Shown here: positions 26,232 to 35,815 of the stretch, in pieces | Layout: each line of letters starts with the position of its first letter | Position numbering within the stretch: the first letter of the stretch is position 1 | Assembly (NCBI RefSeq): GCF_015222005.1 | Contig: NZ_JADFFL010000003.1 | Span: 682,001-746,000, forward strand | DNA: 64,000 bases | Direction of reading: 5' to 3' | Origin: Mucilaginibacter myungsuensis | GTDB taxonomy: Bacteria > Bacteroidota > Bacteroidia > Sphingobacteriales > Sphingobacteriaceae | Notes under the pieces: model-generated | Seen by the model: the letters and a program-made list of their open reading frames with translations, nothing else | Database searches by the model: none | What the model was told of the DNA's origin: nothing | Made by a program: the position numbers and the translations under genes

Positions 26232-27281
26232 TTAATGGTTATACTGTTGTTCGTAATATTTAGCGTAGTTACCGCTGGTTACGTTATTCAGCCATTCGGT
26301 GTTGCTCAAATACCAGTCGATAGTAGCAGAAAGACCTTCTTCGAAGGTTACTGAAGGATACCAACCCAGTTCTTTGTTCAACTTAGTAGCGTCGATGGCA
26401 TAACGTTTATCATGGCCGGGGCGATCTTTAACAAAAGTGATCAGTTTTTCGCTGTCACCTGCTTCGCGACCTAATTTCTCGTCCATTTGTTTGCAAAGCA
26501 ATTTAACCAGATCGATGTTCTGCCACTCGTTAAAGCCACCGATGTTATAAGTATCACCAACCTTCCCTTTGTGGAAGATCAGATCGATAGCACTTGCGTG
26601 ATCGATCACGTATAACCAATCGCGGGTGTATTTACCATCGCCATAAACCGGTAGCGGTTTGTGATTGATAATGTTATTGATCGATAACGGGATCAGCTTC
26701 TCAGGGAAGTGGTACGGACCATAATTGTTTGAGCAGTTAGAAACCACAACCTGTATGCCATAAGTATCGTAGTAAGCACGTACAAAGTGATCTGAAGAAG
26801 CTTTACTTGCGCTGTATGGTGAGTGCGGATCGTAAGAGGTCTCTTCGGTAAAGAAACCTTCGGCACCTAAAGTACCATACACCTCATCGGTAGAGATATG
26901 GTAGAACAAGTGTTTATTGTAGTCTTCTTTCCAGTATTTCTTAGCGGCTTCAAGCAAGGTAACCGTACCAATAACATTGGTATGCACAAAAGCCAGCGGA
27001 TCAGTAATAGAACGGTCCACGTGCGATTCGGCCGCCAAATGGATCACATCGGTAATACCATGTTTCTCGAACACGGCGTTGATCGCAGCCGCATCAGTAA
27101 TATCAGCTTTTTCAAAATTATAGTTAGCAGCGTTCTCTACCGGTTTCAGATTCTCCAAATTTCCGGCGTATGTTAACGCGTCCAGGTTAACTATTTTATA
27201 GTCGGGGTGGTTAACTACAAATTGTCTAACAACTTCAGAGCCGATAAAGCCGGCACCGCCCGTAATTAAAATGCTTTTCAT
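26232..27281 (-). CDS. rfbB: dTDP-glucose 4,6-dehydratase
   Basis: A 349-residue extended short-chain dehydrogenase with the NAD site GGAGFIGSEVVRQF, the HLAAESHVDRSI segment, STDEVYG and the catalytic YSASKASSDHF. It converts dTDP-glucose to dTDP-4-keto-6-deoxyglucose. Length and motifs match RfbB/RmlB. It is separated from the upstream gmhA by 33 bases and from rfbC by two. Confidence 0.96.
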   Translation of the reverse strand: MKSILITGGAGFIGSEVVRQFVVNHPDYKIVNLDALTYAGNLENLKPVENAANYNFEKADITDAAAINAVFEKHGITDVIHLAAESHVDRSITDPLAFVHTNVIGTVTLLEAAKKYWKEDYNKHLFYHISTDEVYGTLGAEGFFTEETSYDPHSPYSASKASSDHFVRAYYDTYGIQVVVSNCSNNYGPYHFPEKLIPLSINNIINHKPLPVYGDGKYTRDWLYVIDHASAIDLIFHKGKVGDTYNIGGFNEWQNIDLVKLLCKQMDEKLGREAGDSEKLITFVKDRPGHDKRYAIDATKLNKELGWYPSVTFEEGLSATIDWYLSNTEWLNNVTSGNYAKYYEQQYNH

Positions 27282-27314
27282 TTGTTTGATATGGTTTGAT
27301 CTTTCTGTTATCTT

Positions 27315-27878
27315 TTAATATTCATCGTCTAAATAAGTGCAGATGATGTGGCCTATTAAGATATGCATTTCCTGAATACGTGCGGTAGCTTTTGAAGGGA
27401 TAGTGATATCAATATCACATTGCCCGGCAATTTTGCCGCCGTCGTTACCTAATAAGCCGATAGTTTTGCAGCCCATGGCTTTACCCAGCTCTATCGCCTT
27501 TAATACATTGGGGCTGTTACCGCTTGTTGATATACCGATAAGCACATCGCCACTTACGGCAAGCCCTTCAACCTGGCGTTCAAAAATATGTTCAAAGCCA
27601 TAGTCGTTACCAATAGCGGTCAATGCAGATGTATCGGTAGTTAACGCGATAGATGGTAGCGACCGGCGTTGTTTTACAAAACGTCCTACTAATTCGGCCG
27701 CTATGTGTTGCGCGTCGCTGGCACTACCACCGTTACCAAAAAGCAAAACCTTGTTGCCATTTTTTATAGCTGCTATAACTTGTTGCGATGCCTGGTCAAT
27801 TTTATCCTTTAGCGCATCTAAAGTTAATTTAGCTACTGCAATATGCTGTTCAAAAAGTTGTTCTGTCTGATCCTTCAT
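27315..27878 (-). CDS. gmhA: Phosphoheptose isomerase (sedoheptulose-7-phosphate isomerase)
   Basis: A 187-residue SIS-domain enzyme with FGNGGSASDAQHIAAELVGRF, TSGNSPNVLKAI and the late EMHILIGHIIC helix carrying metal-site His residues, all typical of GmhA. It converts sedoheptulose-7-phosphate to D-glycero-D-manno-heptose-7-phosphate, the first step to ADP- or GDP-heptose. It lies 13 bases after the heptose kinase gene and is embedded in the rhamnose operon. Confidence 0.92.
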   Translation of the reverse strand: MKDQTEQLFEQHIAVAKLTLDALKDKIDQASQQVIAAIKNGNKVLLFGNGGSASDAQHIAAELVGRFVKQRRSLPSIALTTDTSALTAIGNDYGFEHIFERQVEGLAVSGDVLIGISTSGNSPNVLKAIELGKAMGCKTIGLLGNDGGKIAGQCDIDITIPSKATARIQEMHILIGHIICTYLDDEY

Positions 27879-27891
27879 TATCCTTTTCTAA

Positions 27892-28851
27892 TTACGAAAA
27901 ACTTTCATTTATCTCTGCAATAGTAGCCGTAGCACTACCCACCTTTGCAACAACTATTGCTGCCGCATGGTTTGCAAAGTCGCTCGCCTGTTCAATGGTC
28001 AACCCATTGACCAAACCGAAGGTAAGTGCGGATACTACGGTATCGCCTGCTCCGGTAACGTCAGACACGGCTAACGAACGCGTTGGCATTTTAGATAGCT
28101 TACCTTCGTAAAATATCGCCAAACCATCTTCTGACAATGTTACGACGATATATTTGCTTTGAGTTACGTTGTTGATATGCTTGCAAGCCCTAAGTAGGGT
28201 ATCATCGTCTACGATGTTGATACCGGATGCTAATGATGCTTCCTTTTTATTAGGCTTGACCAGGTCGGCCCCGGCGTACATAGAAAGATCTTGAACTTTC
28301 GAATCGACAATGCTTAACACGCCATGTTGCCGGCAAAGCTTTATTACCTCTTTTACCAACCCGGCGGTGAGTACACCTTTACGATAATCTGATAAAATTA
28401 CAGCGTCGATATTACTTATGTTAGCAGCTAATTGATCAAGTATCTGTTGCTGTACTTGTTCATTAATATCGTGCTTATCCTCACTGTCCAGTCGTATTAA
28501 CTGGTGCTTACTGGCCATCACGCGGGTTTTAACGGTAGTACGGCGTTTACCATCTTTCACCAACTTAAAGAATGCTAAAGGCAGATCACCTAAGGCTTGT
28601 TCGGCGATGGTGCTTGCATCATCAATACCGCAAACGCTTATTAATGACGCACTACCGCCGAAAGCATTTAGATTTTCGAGCACGTTGCCGGCGCCGCCCA
28701 AGGTATATCGTTCGCTTTTGATGTCGACCACAGGCACCGGAGCTTCGGGCGATATCCTGTCGGCGGTACCAAAAATGTAATGGTCGAGCATAATGTCGCC
28801 AATTACACAGATATGTTTTTGATGAGCGTCGGCCGGGAAATTAAATGGCAT
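27892..28851 (-). CDS. hldA: D-glycero-beta-D-manno-heptose-7-phosphate kinase (HldE1/RfaE domain I type)
   Basis: A 319-residue PfkB/ribokinase-fold kinase that phosphorylates heptose-7-phosphate at position 1. Signatures: CVIGDIMLDHYIFGTADRISPEAPVP at the start (typical of the RfaE kinase), the GGAGNVLENL sugar-binding segment and the DVTGAGDTVVSAL catalytic Asp motif. The second, nucleotidyltransferase, domain of full-length HldE is absent, so this is a single-domain HldA. The paired adenylyltransferase and the GmhB phosphatase are not in the window. Confidence 0.88.
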   Translation of the reverse strand: MPFNFPADAHQKHICVIGDIMLDHYIFGTADRISPEAPVPVVDIKSERYTLGGAGNVLENLNAFGGSASLISVCGIDDASTIAEQALGDLPLAFFKLVKDGKRRTTVKTRVMASKHQLIRLDSEDKHDINEQVQQQILDQLAANISNIDAVILSDYRKGVLTAGLVKEVIKLCRQHGVLSIVDSKVQDLSMYAGADLVKPNKKEASLASGINIVDDDTLLRACKHINNVTQSKYIVVTLSEDGLAIFYEGKLSKMPTRSLAVSDVTGAGDTVVSALTFGLVNGLTIEQASDFANHAAAIVVAKVGSATATIAEINESFS

Positions 28852-28876
28852 TATATAGATTAAAATTTACGCAAAG

Positions 28877-29734
28877 TTAAACCAACTTCAGTAAATATTG
28901 GCCATAACCACTCTTAATATATTTCTGCGCGATAGCTGCAAGCTGCTCTTTATTGATGAACCCTTGCTGATAAGCAACCTCTTCTATACAGCCAATTTTG
29001 GTATCCTGGCGTTTCTCTATCACCCTTACAAACTCGGTAGCATCACTCAAAGAGTCGAATGTACCGGTATCTAACCAGGCCGTACCACGGTCCATTACGC
29101 CTACGTGCAGGTTACCTTGTTCAAGGTAAGCCCTGTTAACGTCGGTTATCTCGTACTCTCCGCGAGCGGATGGCAGGATATTTTTAGCGATCTTTACAAC
29201 CGAGTTATCGTAAAAATACAAACCGGGAACAGCATAGTTGGATTTAGGCTGTGAAGGTTTCTCCTCGATAGACAAAGCAGTGAAATTATCGTCAAACTCG
29301 ACCACGCCGTAACGCTCAGGATCGGCAACCTTGTAGGCAAATATCGCCGCACCGTCCACATCGTTAAAGCTGGTGATCAGATCACCAAAACCCGTACCGT
29401 AAAAAATGTTATCGCCAAGTATCAGCGCAACTTTGTCATCGCCAACAAATTGTTCGCCAATAACAAAGGCTTGCGCCAAACCGTTAGGCACTTCCTGCAC
29501 GGCATACTCAAAGCGGCAACCCAGTTCAGAACCATCGCCAAGCAAACGTTTAAACCCGGCCTGATCTTCGGGCGTGGTAATGATCAGTATCTCGCTTATC
29601 CCGGCCTGCATTAAAACCGTTAAGGGATAATAGATCATTGGTTTATCATAAATAGGCATTAACTGCTTACTTATGGCTTTGGTTATAGGGTATAAGCGTG
29701 TGCCTGAGCCACCTGCTAAGATAATTCCTTTCAT
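28877..29734 (-). CDS. rfbA: Glucose-1-phosphate thymidylyltransferase
   Basis: A 285-residue nucleotidyltransferase with the classic [20 protein letters not shown] signature, the LGDNIFYG metal site and the [13 protein letters not shown] segment. It forms dTDP-glucose from dTTP and glucose-1-phosphate, first step of dTDP-L-rhamnose synthesis. Length matches RmlA. Its start overlaps the rfbD stop by four bases. Confidence 0.96.
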   Translation of the reverse strand: MKGIILAGGSGTRLYPITKAISKQLMPIYDKPMIYYPLTVLMQAGISEILIITTPEDQAGFKRLLGDGSELGCRFEYAVQEVPNGLAQAFVIGEQFVGDDKVALILGDNIFYGTGFGDLITSFNDVDGAAIFAYKVADPERYGVVEFDDNFTALSIEEKPSQPKSNYAVPGLYFYDNSVVKIAKNILPSARGEYEITDVNRAYLEQGNLHVGVMDRGTAWLDTGTFDSLSDATEFVRVIEKRQDTKIGCIEEVAYQQGFINKEQLAAIAQKYIKSGYGQYLLKLV

Positions 29735-30588
29735 TTTGCTAATATATTAATGCAAGATAATAAACTGTCGCGCCAGTAGGGTATATTGATATTAAAAGTT
29801 TGTTTTATTTTGGCTTTATCCATCACCGAAAACTTTGGCCTTGCCGCCGGGGTAGGATACTCTTCGGTACGGATAGGCAACACCGGGGTTTTTACACCGG
29901 CAATATCAAATATAGCTTTGGTAAAGTCGTACCATGATGCCACCCCTTCATTACTGTAATGATATACACCATAAGCATCACTGCCCGACGCGATAATGCG
30001 TAGTATAGCTCCGGCCAGGTCTACACCATAAGTAGGCGTACCGACCTGATCGGCAATGATCTTTAATTCCGGCTTTTCGGCCCCAAGGCGCAGCATGGTC
30101 TTAACAAAGTTGTTGGCAAACTCAGAGTACAACCAGGCCGTACGCAGGATAAAGAACTGATCGGTATTTTCTGCTATCGCCTGCTCACCCTCCAGCTTGG
30201 TTTGTCCATACACGCTGATCGGTTCGGCAATATCATCTTCGGATAACAGCGACGTGGTATTACCGGCAAACACAAAATCGGTAGAGATGTGGATGAAAGT
30301 AGTATTATATTTTTTGCAAAGCAGGGCCAAATTAGCGGGGCCTTCGGCATTTACATTGCGGGCAATGTCCACATCGGTCTCGGCCTTATCTACAGCGGTG
30401 TAGGCCGCGCAATTAATGATATACTGCGGCTGGTGTTGTTGAAACAGCAACTCGAGTGATGGTACATCTAATATATTTGCACCCTGCTCTTCGGTAAAGA
30501 TCAAGCCCTCAAAATTGTCGCGGGTGGATACTGCTTTAAGACATTGCCCTAACTGGCCCGAACCGCCAAATACTAATGTGTTATTCAT
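29731..30588 (-). CDS. rfbD: dTDP-4-dehydrorhamnose reductase
   Basis: A 285-residue reductase with the NAD(P) site [19 protein letters not shown] and the catalytic YGQTKLEGE. It reduces dTDP-4-keto-L-rhamnose to dTDP-L-rhamnose. The ATG used directly precedes [11 protein letters not shown]; an upstream start would reach back into the terminator of the previous operon and add 13 hydrophobic residues. As the first gene of its operon it must be transcribed from a promoter close to that terminator. Confidence 0.92.
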   Translation of the reverse strand: MNNTLVFGGSGQLGQCLKAVSTRDNFEGLIFTEEQGANILDVPSLELLFQQHQPQYIINCAAYTAVDKAETDVDIARNVNAEGPANLALLCKKYNTTFIHISTDFVFAGNTTSLLSEDDIAEPISVYGQTKLEGEQAIAENTDQFFILRTAWLYSEFANNFVKTMLRLGAEKPELKIIADQVGTPTYGVDLAGAILRIIASGSDAYGVYHYSNEGVASWYDFTKAIFDIAGVKTPVLPIRTEEYPTPAARPKFSVMDKAKIKQTFNINIPYWRDSLLSCINILAK

Positions 30589-30598
30589 CAGGTTAGTG

Positions 30599-30656
30599 TT
30601 AAAAAAAATAACGATAAGCAAATTCAAAACATCGGTCTGAATTTACTTATCGTTAT
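30599..30656 (-). terminator. Strong Rho-independent terminator of the gmd-fcl operon
   Basis: A 19-bp stem with a single mismatch (30608-30626 against 30638-30656, 11-base loop) is followed on the minus strand by a run of eight T. It lies 37 bases after the fcl stop and separates the fucose genes from the rhamnose/heptose operon. Confidence 0.85.
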
Positions 30657-30692
30657 CAAATATATCAACAAAAACGTTGTCGAGGTTGTGTT

Positions 30693-31625
30693 TTAAGCGG
30701 TTTGCTTACTTAAAAAATCCTGGTAAGCTAAAGCGATACCTTCCTCCAGTTCGATCTTGTGTTTCCAGCCCTGGCTATGCAGTTTAGAAACATCCATTAG
30801 CTTGCGTGGCGTACCGTCAGGACGGTTAGTATCAAAATCGATACTACCGGTATAGCCGACAATTTTGCTTACCAAAAACGCCAGATCTTTAATAGAGATA
30901 TCTTCGCCTGTACCAATATTCACTAAGCCCTCCTGATCGTAGTTCTGCATCAAATAGTAGCAAGCTTCGGCCAGATCATCTGCAAATAAGAATTCACGTT
31001 TGGGCGTGCCGGTACCCCAAATAGTCACAGTAGGTGTGCCATTAGCTTTAGCCTCGTGAAAACGGCGGATCATAGCCGGCAACACGTGCGAATTTTCTGG
31101 ATGATAGTTATCGTTATAACCGTACAAGTTGGTAGGCATTACCGAAATATAGTTGCAGCCATACTGTGCGCGGTAAGCATCACACATTTTTATGCCTGCT
31201 ATCTTGGCGATAGCGTAGGGCTCGTTAGTTGGCTCTAACAGACCGGTAAGCAGATAGTCTTCCTTCAACGGCTGCGGCGCCAGTTTAGGATAGATACAGC
31301 TTGAACCTAAGAACATCAGCTTAGTCACACCGTTAAGGTAAGACTGATGGATGATGTTGTTCTGTATTTGCAGGTTCTCGTACAAAAAGTCGGCACGATA
31401 GGTGTTATTGGCAACAATGCCACCCACTTTAGCTGCGGCTAAAAAAACGTACTCAGGTTTTTCCGTCGCGAAAAATTCAGCTACTTTTTGCTGGTCGCGC
31501 AGGTCAAGCTCTGCCGATGTACGTGTAATAACATTGGTATAACCTTCGGTCTGCAATTTGCGGTAGATAGCAGATCCCACCATACCACGGTGGCCTGCTA
31601 TGTAGATCTTAGCACTTTTTTCCAT
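30693..31625 (-). CDS. fcl: GDP-L-fucose synthase
   Basis: A 310-residue epimerase-reductase with the NADP site [27 protein letters not shown] (including the active-site Cys region) and the YAIAKIAG Tyr-Lys pair. It turns GDP-4-keto-6-deoxymannose into GDP-L-fucose. The ATG nine bases after the gmd stop is used; the longer form would need a TTG start. It works with the adjacent gmd and supplies the donor for the GT11 fucosyltransferase of this locus. Confidence 0.94.
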   Translation of the reverse strand: MEKSAKIYIAGHRGMVGSAIYRKLQTEGYTNVITRTSAELDLRDQQKVAEFFATEKPEYVFLAAAKVGGIVANNTYRADFLYENLQIQNNIIHQSYLNGVTKLMFLGSSCIYPKLAPQPLKEDYLLTGLLEPTNEPYAIAKIAGIKMCDAYRAQYGCNYISVMPTNLYGYNDNYHPENSHVLPAMIRRFHEAKANGTPTVTIWGTGTPKREFLFADDLAEACYYLMQNYDQEGLVNIGTGEDISIKDLAFLVSKIVGYTGSIDFDTNRPDGTPRKLMDVSKLHSQGWKHKIELEEGIALAYQDFLSKQTA

Positions 31626-31633
31626 AGCAAAGA

Positions 31634-32764
31634 TCAATCGAATTGGTTCGAAACAACGTAACCCGAATCCATCAGCAATTTCTCTCTTCTAACCAACTCT
31701 ACGTCTGACGCAACCATTTCTTGCACCAATCCCTGCAGATCGTACTTTGGCACCCAACCTAATTTGGTTTTGGATTTGGTAGGATCGCCAATTAAAAGAT
31801 CAACCTCGGTAGGGCGATAGTATTGTGGGTCTACACGTACAACCACTTTACCTATTTCAAGCTGAAAAGAAGGGTCGTTACACTTAGCAACCTTGGCTAT
31901 CTCGTTCTCTTCGGTCCCTTCAAAAGTAAGTTCGATACCTACCTCGGCAAAAGCCAGGCGCACAAAATCCCTTACGTAAGTTGTTACACCCATGGCCAGC
32001 ACATAATCTTCGGGCTGATCTTGCTGCAGTATGCGCCACATTGCCTCCACGTAATCTTTTGCGTGTCCCCAGTCGCGTTGGGCGTTCAGGTTACCTAAAT
32101 ATAGGCATTCTTGCTTTCCAAGGGCGATAGCAGCGGTAGCCATGGTTATTTTACGCGTTACAAAGGTCTCGCCCCTACGCGGCGACTCATGGTTAAATAA
32201 AACTCCATTGCAAGCATACATGCCGTAAGCCTCGCGATAGTTCTTTGTTATCCAAAAACCATAGATTTTGGCCACACCGTAAGGTGAACGTGGGTAAAAA
32301 GGCGAATTTTCGTCGTAAAATCCTTTTTCGTTCTTATTTTCCGGCAGACCTCCGTATAATTCTGAGGTGGATGCCTGGTAGATCCTTGTTTTCTTTTCAA
32401 GCCCTAATATCCTTATGGCCTCTAAGATCCGCAAAGTACCAATGCCGTCCACATTTGCCACGTACTCAGGCGAATCGAAAGATACTTTTACGTGGCTCAT
32501 TGCACCCAGGTTGTATATTTCGTCGGGCTGAACCTCCTGTATGATCCTGATAATATTGGTAGAATCGGTCAGATCGCCATAATGTAGTTTAAAGTTTACA
32601 TTTCCTTCGTGCAGGTCTTGGTATAAATGGTCGATACGTTTGGTGTTAAATGAAGATGCTCGCCTTTTAATGCCATGCACCTCATACCCTTTTTCCAGTA
32701 AAAGTTCCGCTAAATAAGAACCGTCCTGGCCAGTGACGCCAGTAACTAAAGCTACTTTTTTCAT
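31634..32764 (-). CDS. gmd: GDP-mannose 4,6-dehydratase
   Basis: A 376-residue extended short-chain dehydrogenase with [20 protein letters not shown], the long [19 protein letters not shown] loop that binds NADP, the TSELYG motif and YGVAKIYG as Tyr-Lys catalytic pair. It dehydrates GDP-mannose to GDP-4-keto-6-deoxy-D-mannose. Length and motifs are those of Gmd. It is the first gene of the fucose pair. Confidence 0.95.
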   Translation of the reverse strand: MKKVALVTGVTGQDGSYLAELLLEKGYEVHGIKRRASSFNTKRIDHLYQDLHEGNVNFKLHYGDLTDSTNIIRIIQEVQPDEIYNLGAMSHVKVSFDSPEYVANVDGIGTLRILEAIRILGLEKKTRIYQASTSELYGGLPENKNEKGFYDENSPFYPRSPYGVAKIYGFWITKNYREAYGMYACNGVLFNHESPRRGETFVTRKITMATAAIALGKQECLYLGNLNAQRDWGHAKDYVEAMWRILQQDQPEDYVLAMGVTTYVRDFVRLAFAEVGIELTFEGTEENEIAKVAKCNDPSFQLEIGKVVVRVDPQYYRPTEVDLLIGDPTKSKTKLGWVPKYDLQGLVQEMVASDVELVRREKLLMDSGYVVSNQFD

Positions 32765-33090
32765 GGTATTTTTTATGTTTTTTACAGTAAATGAAGCTTT
32801 TATATATTAATCGCTAAAATAATAAAAATTAAATAAAATCTGGCCGATATTATTGAAAATAATGCATTGTAATTATTCAAACACATCTTTCACAAACGGG
32901 ATAAAGTACAACCAAGTTTAGCAACCCAAAACCGGTCACTTTGAACCGTTACTGGCCTACTTTAGCATTTCGACCAGGCGCTTGTATATGGAATTTAAAT
33001 TAAAAAGATCATGATCATAACCTCAGCGAACATCAAAACTAAATAGATGTAGTTATACTGACTTCGCAATGCCAATTACCAGATCAATTA
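32765..33090. other. Gene-free AT-rich gap upstream of gmd
   Basis: The 326 bases hold no credible coding sequence on either strand. The promoter of gmd-fcl should lie here, but no exact TAnnTTTG was found on the minus strand; CAAGTTTA near 32917 is the closest match. The left part is almost pure A/T. Confidence 0.5.
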
Positions 33091-33117
33091 TTATTTTCTT
33101 CCAAATTTGATCTGGTA
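33077..33117 (-). terminator. Hairpin overlapping the end of the GT26 gene
   Basis: A perfect 11-bp stem TACCAGATCAA/TTGATCTGGTA encloses the stop codon of the glycosyltransferase gene. No T-tract follows on the minus strand, so termination is possible but not certain. Confidence 0.4.
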
Positions 33118-33840
33118 CCATTTTCTTAATACCATACCTCCGAATAATGGTCCATAGTAAAAATATCGCTTCCACATCCGTTTAGGCTCTTTCAAAAAAC
33201 GCACAAACCACTCTAAACCTAATTTGATCCAAACATCTTTAGGGCGATCTACAGTTCCGGCATAAAAATCAAAAACAGCCCCAATTGAGCAAATAATATT
33301 AGCATCGAGCATTAACCTGTGTTCAGCCGCCCATTTCTCCTGTTTAGGAGCCGTCATTCCAACGAATAGTACATGAGGTTTGAATGAGTTGACTTGTTCT
33401 AATATTGTATTGTTGTCATTATCGCTAAAATGAGGCTTAAATGGCGGCGAATAACTGGAAAATTGAATGGCTGAATAGTTACTGTTTATCTTATTTTTAA
33501 TTTTAGAAAGCGTCTCGTTAGATGCTCCCAGATAAAAACAGCGCCCACCATGTTGTTGTAACAACTCCAAAAGCTTTTGATGTATATCGGCACCTGCTAT
33601 TTTTTTTATTTTTTTGCCGTATATCAGTTGAGCCGAAAGCGTTACGCCTACCCCATCCGGCAGTAATATATCAGAATGCTGAAGCGCCCGCTTAAAACCC
33701 TCGTCTAAGCTGGCCATGTAACATGAATATTGGTTGATAGTATTTATCATTAGTTTGTCTGATAGATCGATGTCCTGCAGACCACCAGAATAAACTTTGT
33801 AATCAAAATACGTTATACAATTTTTCAGATTCAATGGCAT
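33091..33840 (-). CDS. WecG/TagA/CpsF family glycosyltransferase (GT26)
   Basis: A 249-residue GT26 enzyme. The family motifs are clear: LLPDGVGVTLSAQLIYG, the KKIAGADIHQKLLELL segment with the catalytic-base Asp, FYLGASNETL, FVGMTAPKQEKWAAEH and GAVFDFYAGTVDRPKDVWIKLGLEWFVR. Such enzymes act on lipid-linked acceptors at the inner face of the membrane, often adding the second sugar. The first ATG is used; a longer form would require TTG. It is the last glycosyltransferase of the cluster. Confidence 0.9.
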   Translation of the reverse strand: MPLNLKNCITYFDYKVYSGGLQDIDLSDKLMINTINQYSCYMASLDEGFKRALQHSDILLPDGVGVTLSAQLIYGKKIKKIAGADIHQKLLELLQQHGGRCFYLGASNETLSKIKNKINSNYSAIQFSSYSPPFKPHFSDNDNNTILEQVNSFKPHVLFVGMTAPKQEKWAAEHRLMLDANIICSIGAVFDFYAGTVDRPKDVWIKLGLEWFVRFLKEPKRMWKRYFYYGPLFGGMVLRKWYQIKFGRK

Positions 33841-33870
33841 TATCAAATAGTAGTATATAGATCGTTAATA

Positions 33871-34698
33871 TTACTTATTAGAGAAATGTCTTATAAACTT
33901 ATAGCCCCGGGAGTGATGTATCAAAGAGTAGAGACTTTTAAATTTTACTTTTTTTGTACGCTCTAAAAAGTGATCAAATGCCTTTATATAATATTGATCC
34001 AATGCATTTGCATAAGTAAAAGAATCATCATGCTCTAAAAAATGTGCATAAGTATCTGAAACATAGGCTATTTTGTCATATTTTTCCGCTACCATCAAAT
34101 AGGTAAGCAAATCGATGCCGGCACCAAACCTAAGATATTCAGCGTGACGTTCAGTATCTATCACAGTGCTCAATATCGGTAATATATCGACCTTTCGGAA
34201 TATCGCACAACCAGGAGAGACAGGAGTGCGATAAGCCAAAAGCATAAATTTCAAAAACAAAGCCGAATTAATGATCTTTGTGCTTTTAAATAATTTATAG
34301 TTAGTGATATTGATCTTTTTGCGAATAATGGCTGGTGTAAATACCAAGCCCACTTGCGATGTAAATTGCAACATCGTTTTCTCTATATAATCATCAGATA
34401 TCCAATCGTCAGAGAATAAGATCTTCACATAATCTCCTGATGCGTTTTTTATACCTTGCAGCCAATTATTTACCGGACCGACATTCTGTTCGTTCCTGAA
34501 TAATTTTATTTGCGGATTATCTTTTAGATAGCCCCTAACAACTTCATATGTATTATCGGTAGAGTTATTGTCGTTAACTACAACCTCAATATTGGGATAT
34601 GTTTGAGCAATTGCGGCGTCAAGCGCTTTTTTTACTAATATTTCCCTATTATAAACAGGTATTACAATTGAGACAAGTGGTAAATTATTGAGGGACAT
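33871..34698 (-). CDS. Family 2 glycosyltransferase
   Basis: A 275-residue GT-A enzyme starting LPLVSIVIPVYNREILVKKA, with VVVNDNNSTDNT, a NVGPVNNWLQGI segment and the metal-binding FSDDW motif. It closely resembles the GT2 at 43002-43964 in these segments, so the two are paralogues. A GTG start 36 bases upstream is possible but adds an unnatural leader. It sits between the GT26 gene and the HlpA-like transferases, all on the minus strand. Confidence 0.86.
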   Translation of the reverse strand: MSLNNLPLVSIVIPVYNREILVKKALDAAIAQTYPNIEVVVNDNNSTDNTYEVVRGYLKDNPQIKLFRNEQNVGPVNNWLQGIKNASGDYVKILFSDDWISDDYIEKTMLQFTSQVGLVFTPAIIRKKINITNYKLFKSTKIINSALFLKFMLLAYRTPVSPGCAIFRKVDILPILSTVIDTERHAEYLRFGAGIDLLTYLMVAEKYDKIAYVSDTYAHFLEHDDSFTYANALDQYYIKAFDHFLERTKKVKFKSLYSLIHHSRGYKFIRHFSNK

Positions 34699-34764
34699 TA
34701 AAAATATTTTTACGATAGACTTTTGACCAGACACTTAACGGTGATCATAAATAGATCAAATGTA

Positions 34765-35679
34765 TTAGCGATTAGAGAGAAAACCACCCCTAAATAAATA
34801 TGTTTTTAATCGCCCGATAATCCGTGACCGAATGCTGTAAAAATTACTGAATTTTTTTTGCAGCGTTGCATCCTGCTTTACTTCTGGCAAAAATTTAAAT
34901 TGAGTTTTATCACTTACATCGATCGGCGAATTATAACGATCGTATGAATTTGAATTTGAAGCAGTAATATCAAATCCGATATTTTTAACTTTAGATACGA
35001 TAGGGTAAACACAATAGGTATTTGTTTTAAATTGGTGATAACACCACCGTATAGCCCAAGAATTTACCTGACCCATTCGTTGACGACGCAACATGCGCGT
35101 CAAGTCACTTCCACCCTTATTAAAAGCCTTTTTTAGATCTTTGCTCCGTCTAAATTCATCGTAATCTTTAACCTCCCAATCGATAGTTTCCCATCTATCT
35201 CTCCAACTGGCCCAACCCCATGATGATGATCTGTAGGTTAAATAGATGTCGTAAGGGTAGCTACTACTCACTTTCATTGGTATATTATAACCCGAGATAG
35301 AGAAGATCTTTTTATTGTATTTATAATAATCGATACCTTGATTCATATAGGCTAAAAAATTTTTAGACACAACCAAATCGTCTTCCAATACGATAACCGC
35401 TTCGTTATCTTGGAAAATATTGGTTATACCTTCTATGATCGAAGTTGCTAACCCTTTATTCACGTCAGAAAACTTCAACACTACTTTTTTAAAACCTTTT
35501 ATGGTTCTTAAGTATTCTCTAACTGCATTAACCTTGTCAACCTCAGCCCGAGTTTTAGGGCCATCAGAAAAAATATAGATCTCGGTTTGGTCTACATACT
35601 GGCATTTTTGCAAAGACGCAATAACTTTCTGTACAGAAGTTAAACGTTTATAAGTAAAAAAAACGATAGGGGCGAACAC
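34765..35679 (-). CDS. Glycosyltransferase, HlpA/GT2-like
   Basis: A 304-residue protein with a GT-A type beginning (PIVFFTYKRLTSVQKVIASL), the acidic VIVLEDDLVVS motif and the signature SSSWGWASWRDRWE. It shares this layout with the next gene upstream. The only start in range is GTG; a stop codon lies just upstream in frame. Donor and acceptor are unknown. Base composition is AT-rich, as in the other genes of this part of the locus. Confidence 0.75.
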   Translation of the reverse strand: MFAPIVFFTYKRLTSVQKVIASLQKCQYVDQTEIYIFSDGPKTRAEVDKVNAVREYLRTIKGFKKVVLKFSDVNKGLATSIIEGITNIFQDNEAVIVLEDDLVVSKNFLAYMNQGIDYYKYNKKIFSISGYNIPMKVSSSYPYDIYLTYRSSSWGWASWRDRWETIDWEVKDYDEFRRSKDLKKAFNKGGSDLTRMLRRQRMGQVNSWAIRWCYHQFKTNTYCVYPIVSKVKNIGFDITASNSNSYDRYNSPIDVSDKTQFKFLPEVKQDATLQKKFSNFYSIRSRIIGRLKTYLFRGGFLSNR

Positions 35680-35815
35680 GATGAATACTTGTTTTTATCT
35701 CATAGGCTTAACCCCTTTTGAGAATATATTAATAAAATTAATTTTAACGCATAAACTTATTGTTCAAATAATTAAGGGAGATGATATAGCTTTTAAAGCT
35801 AAATTATCCTCAATT

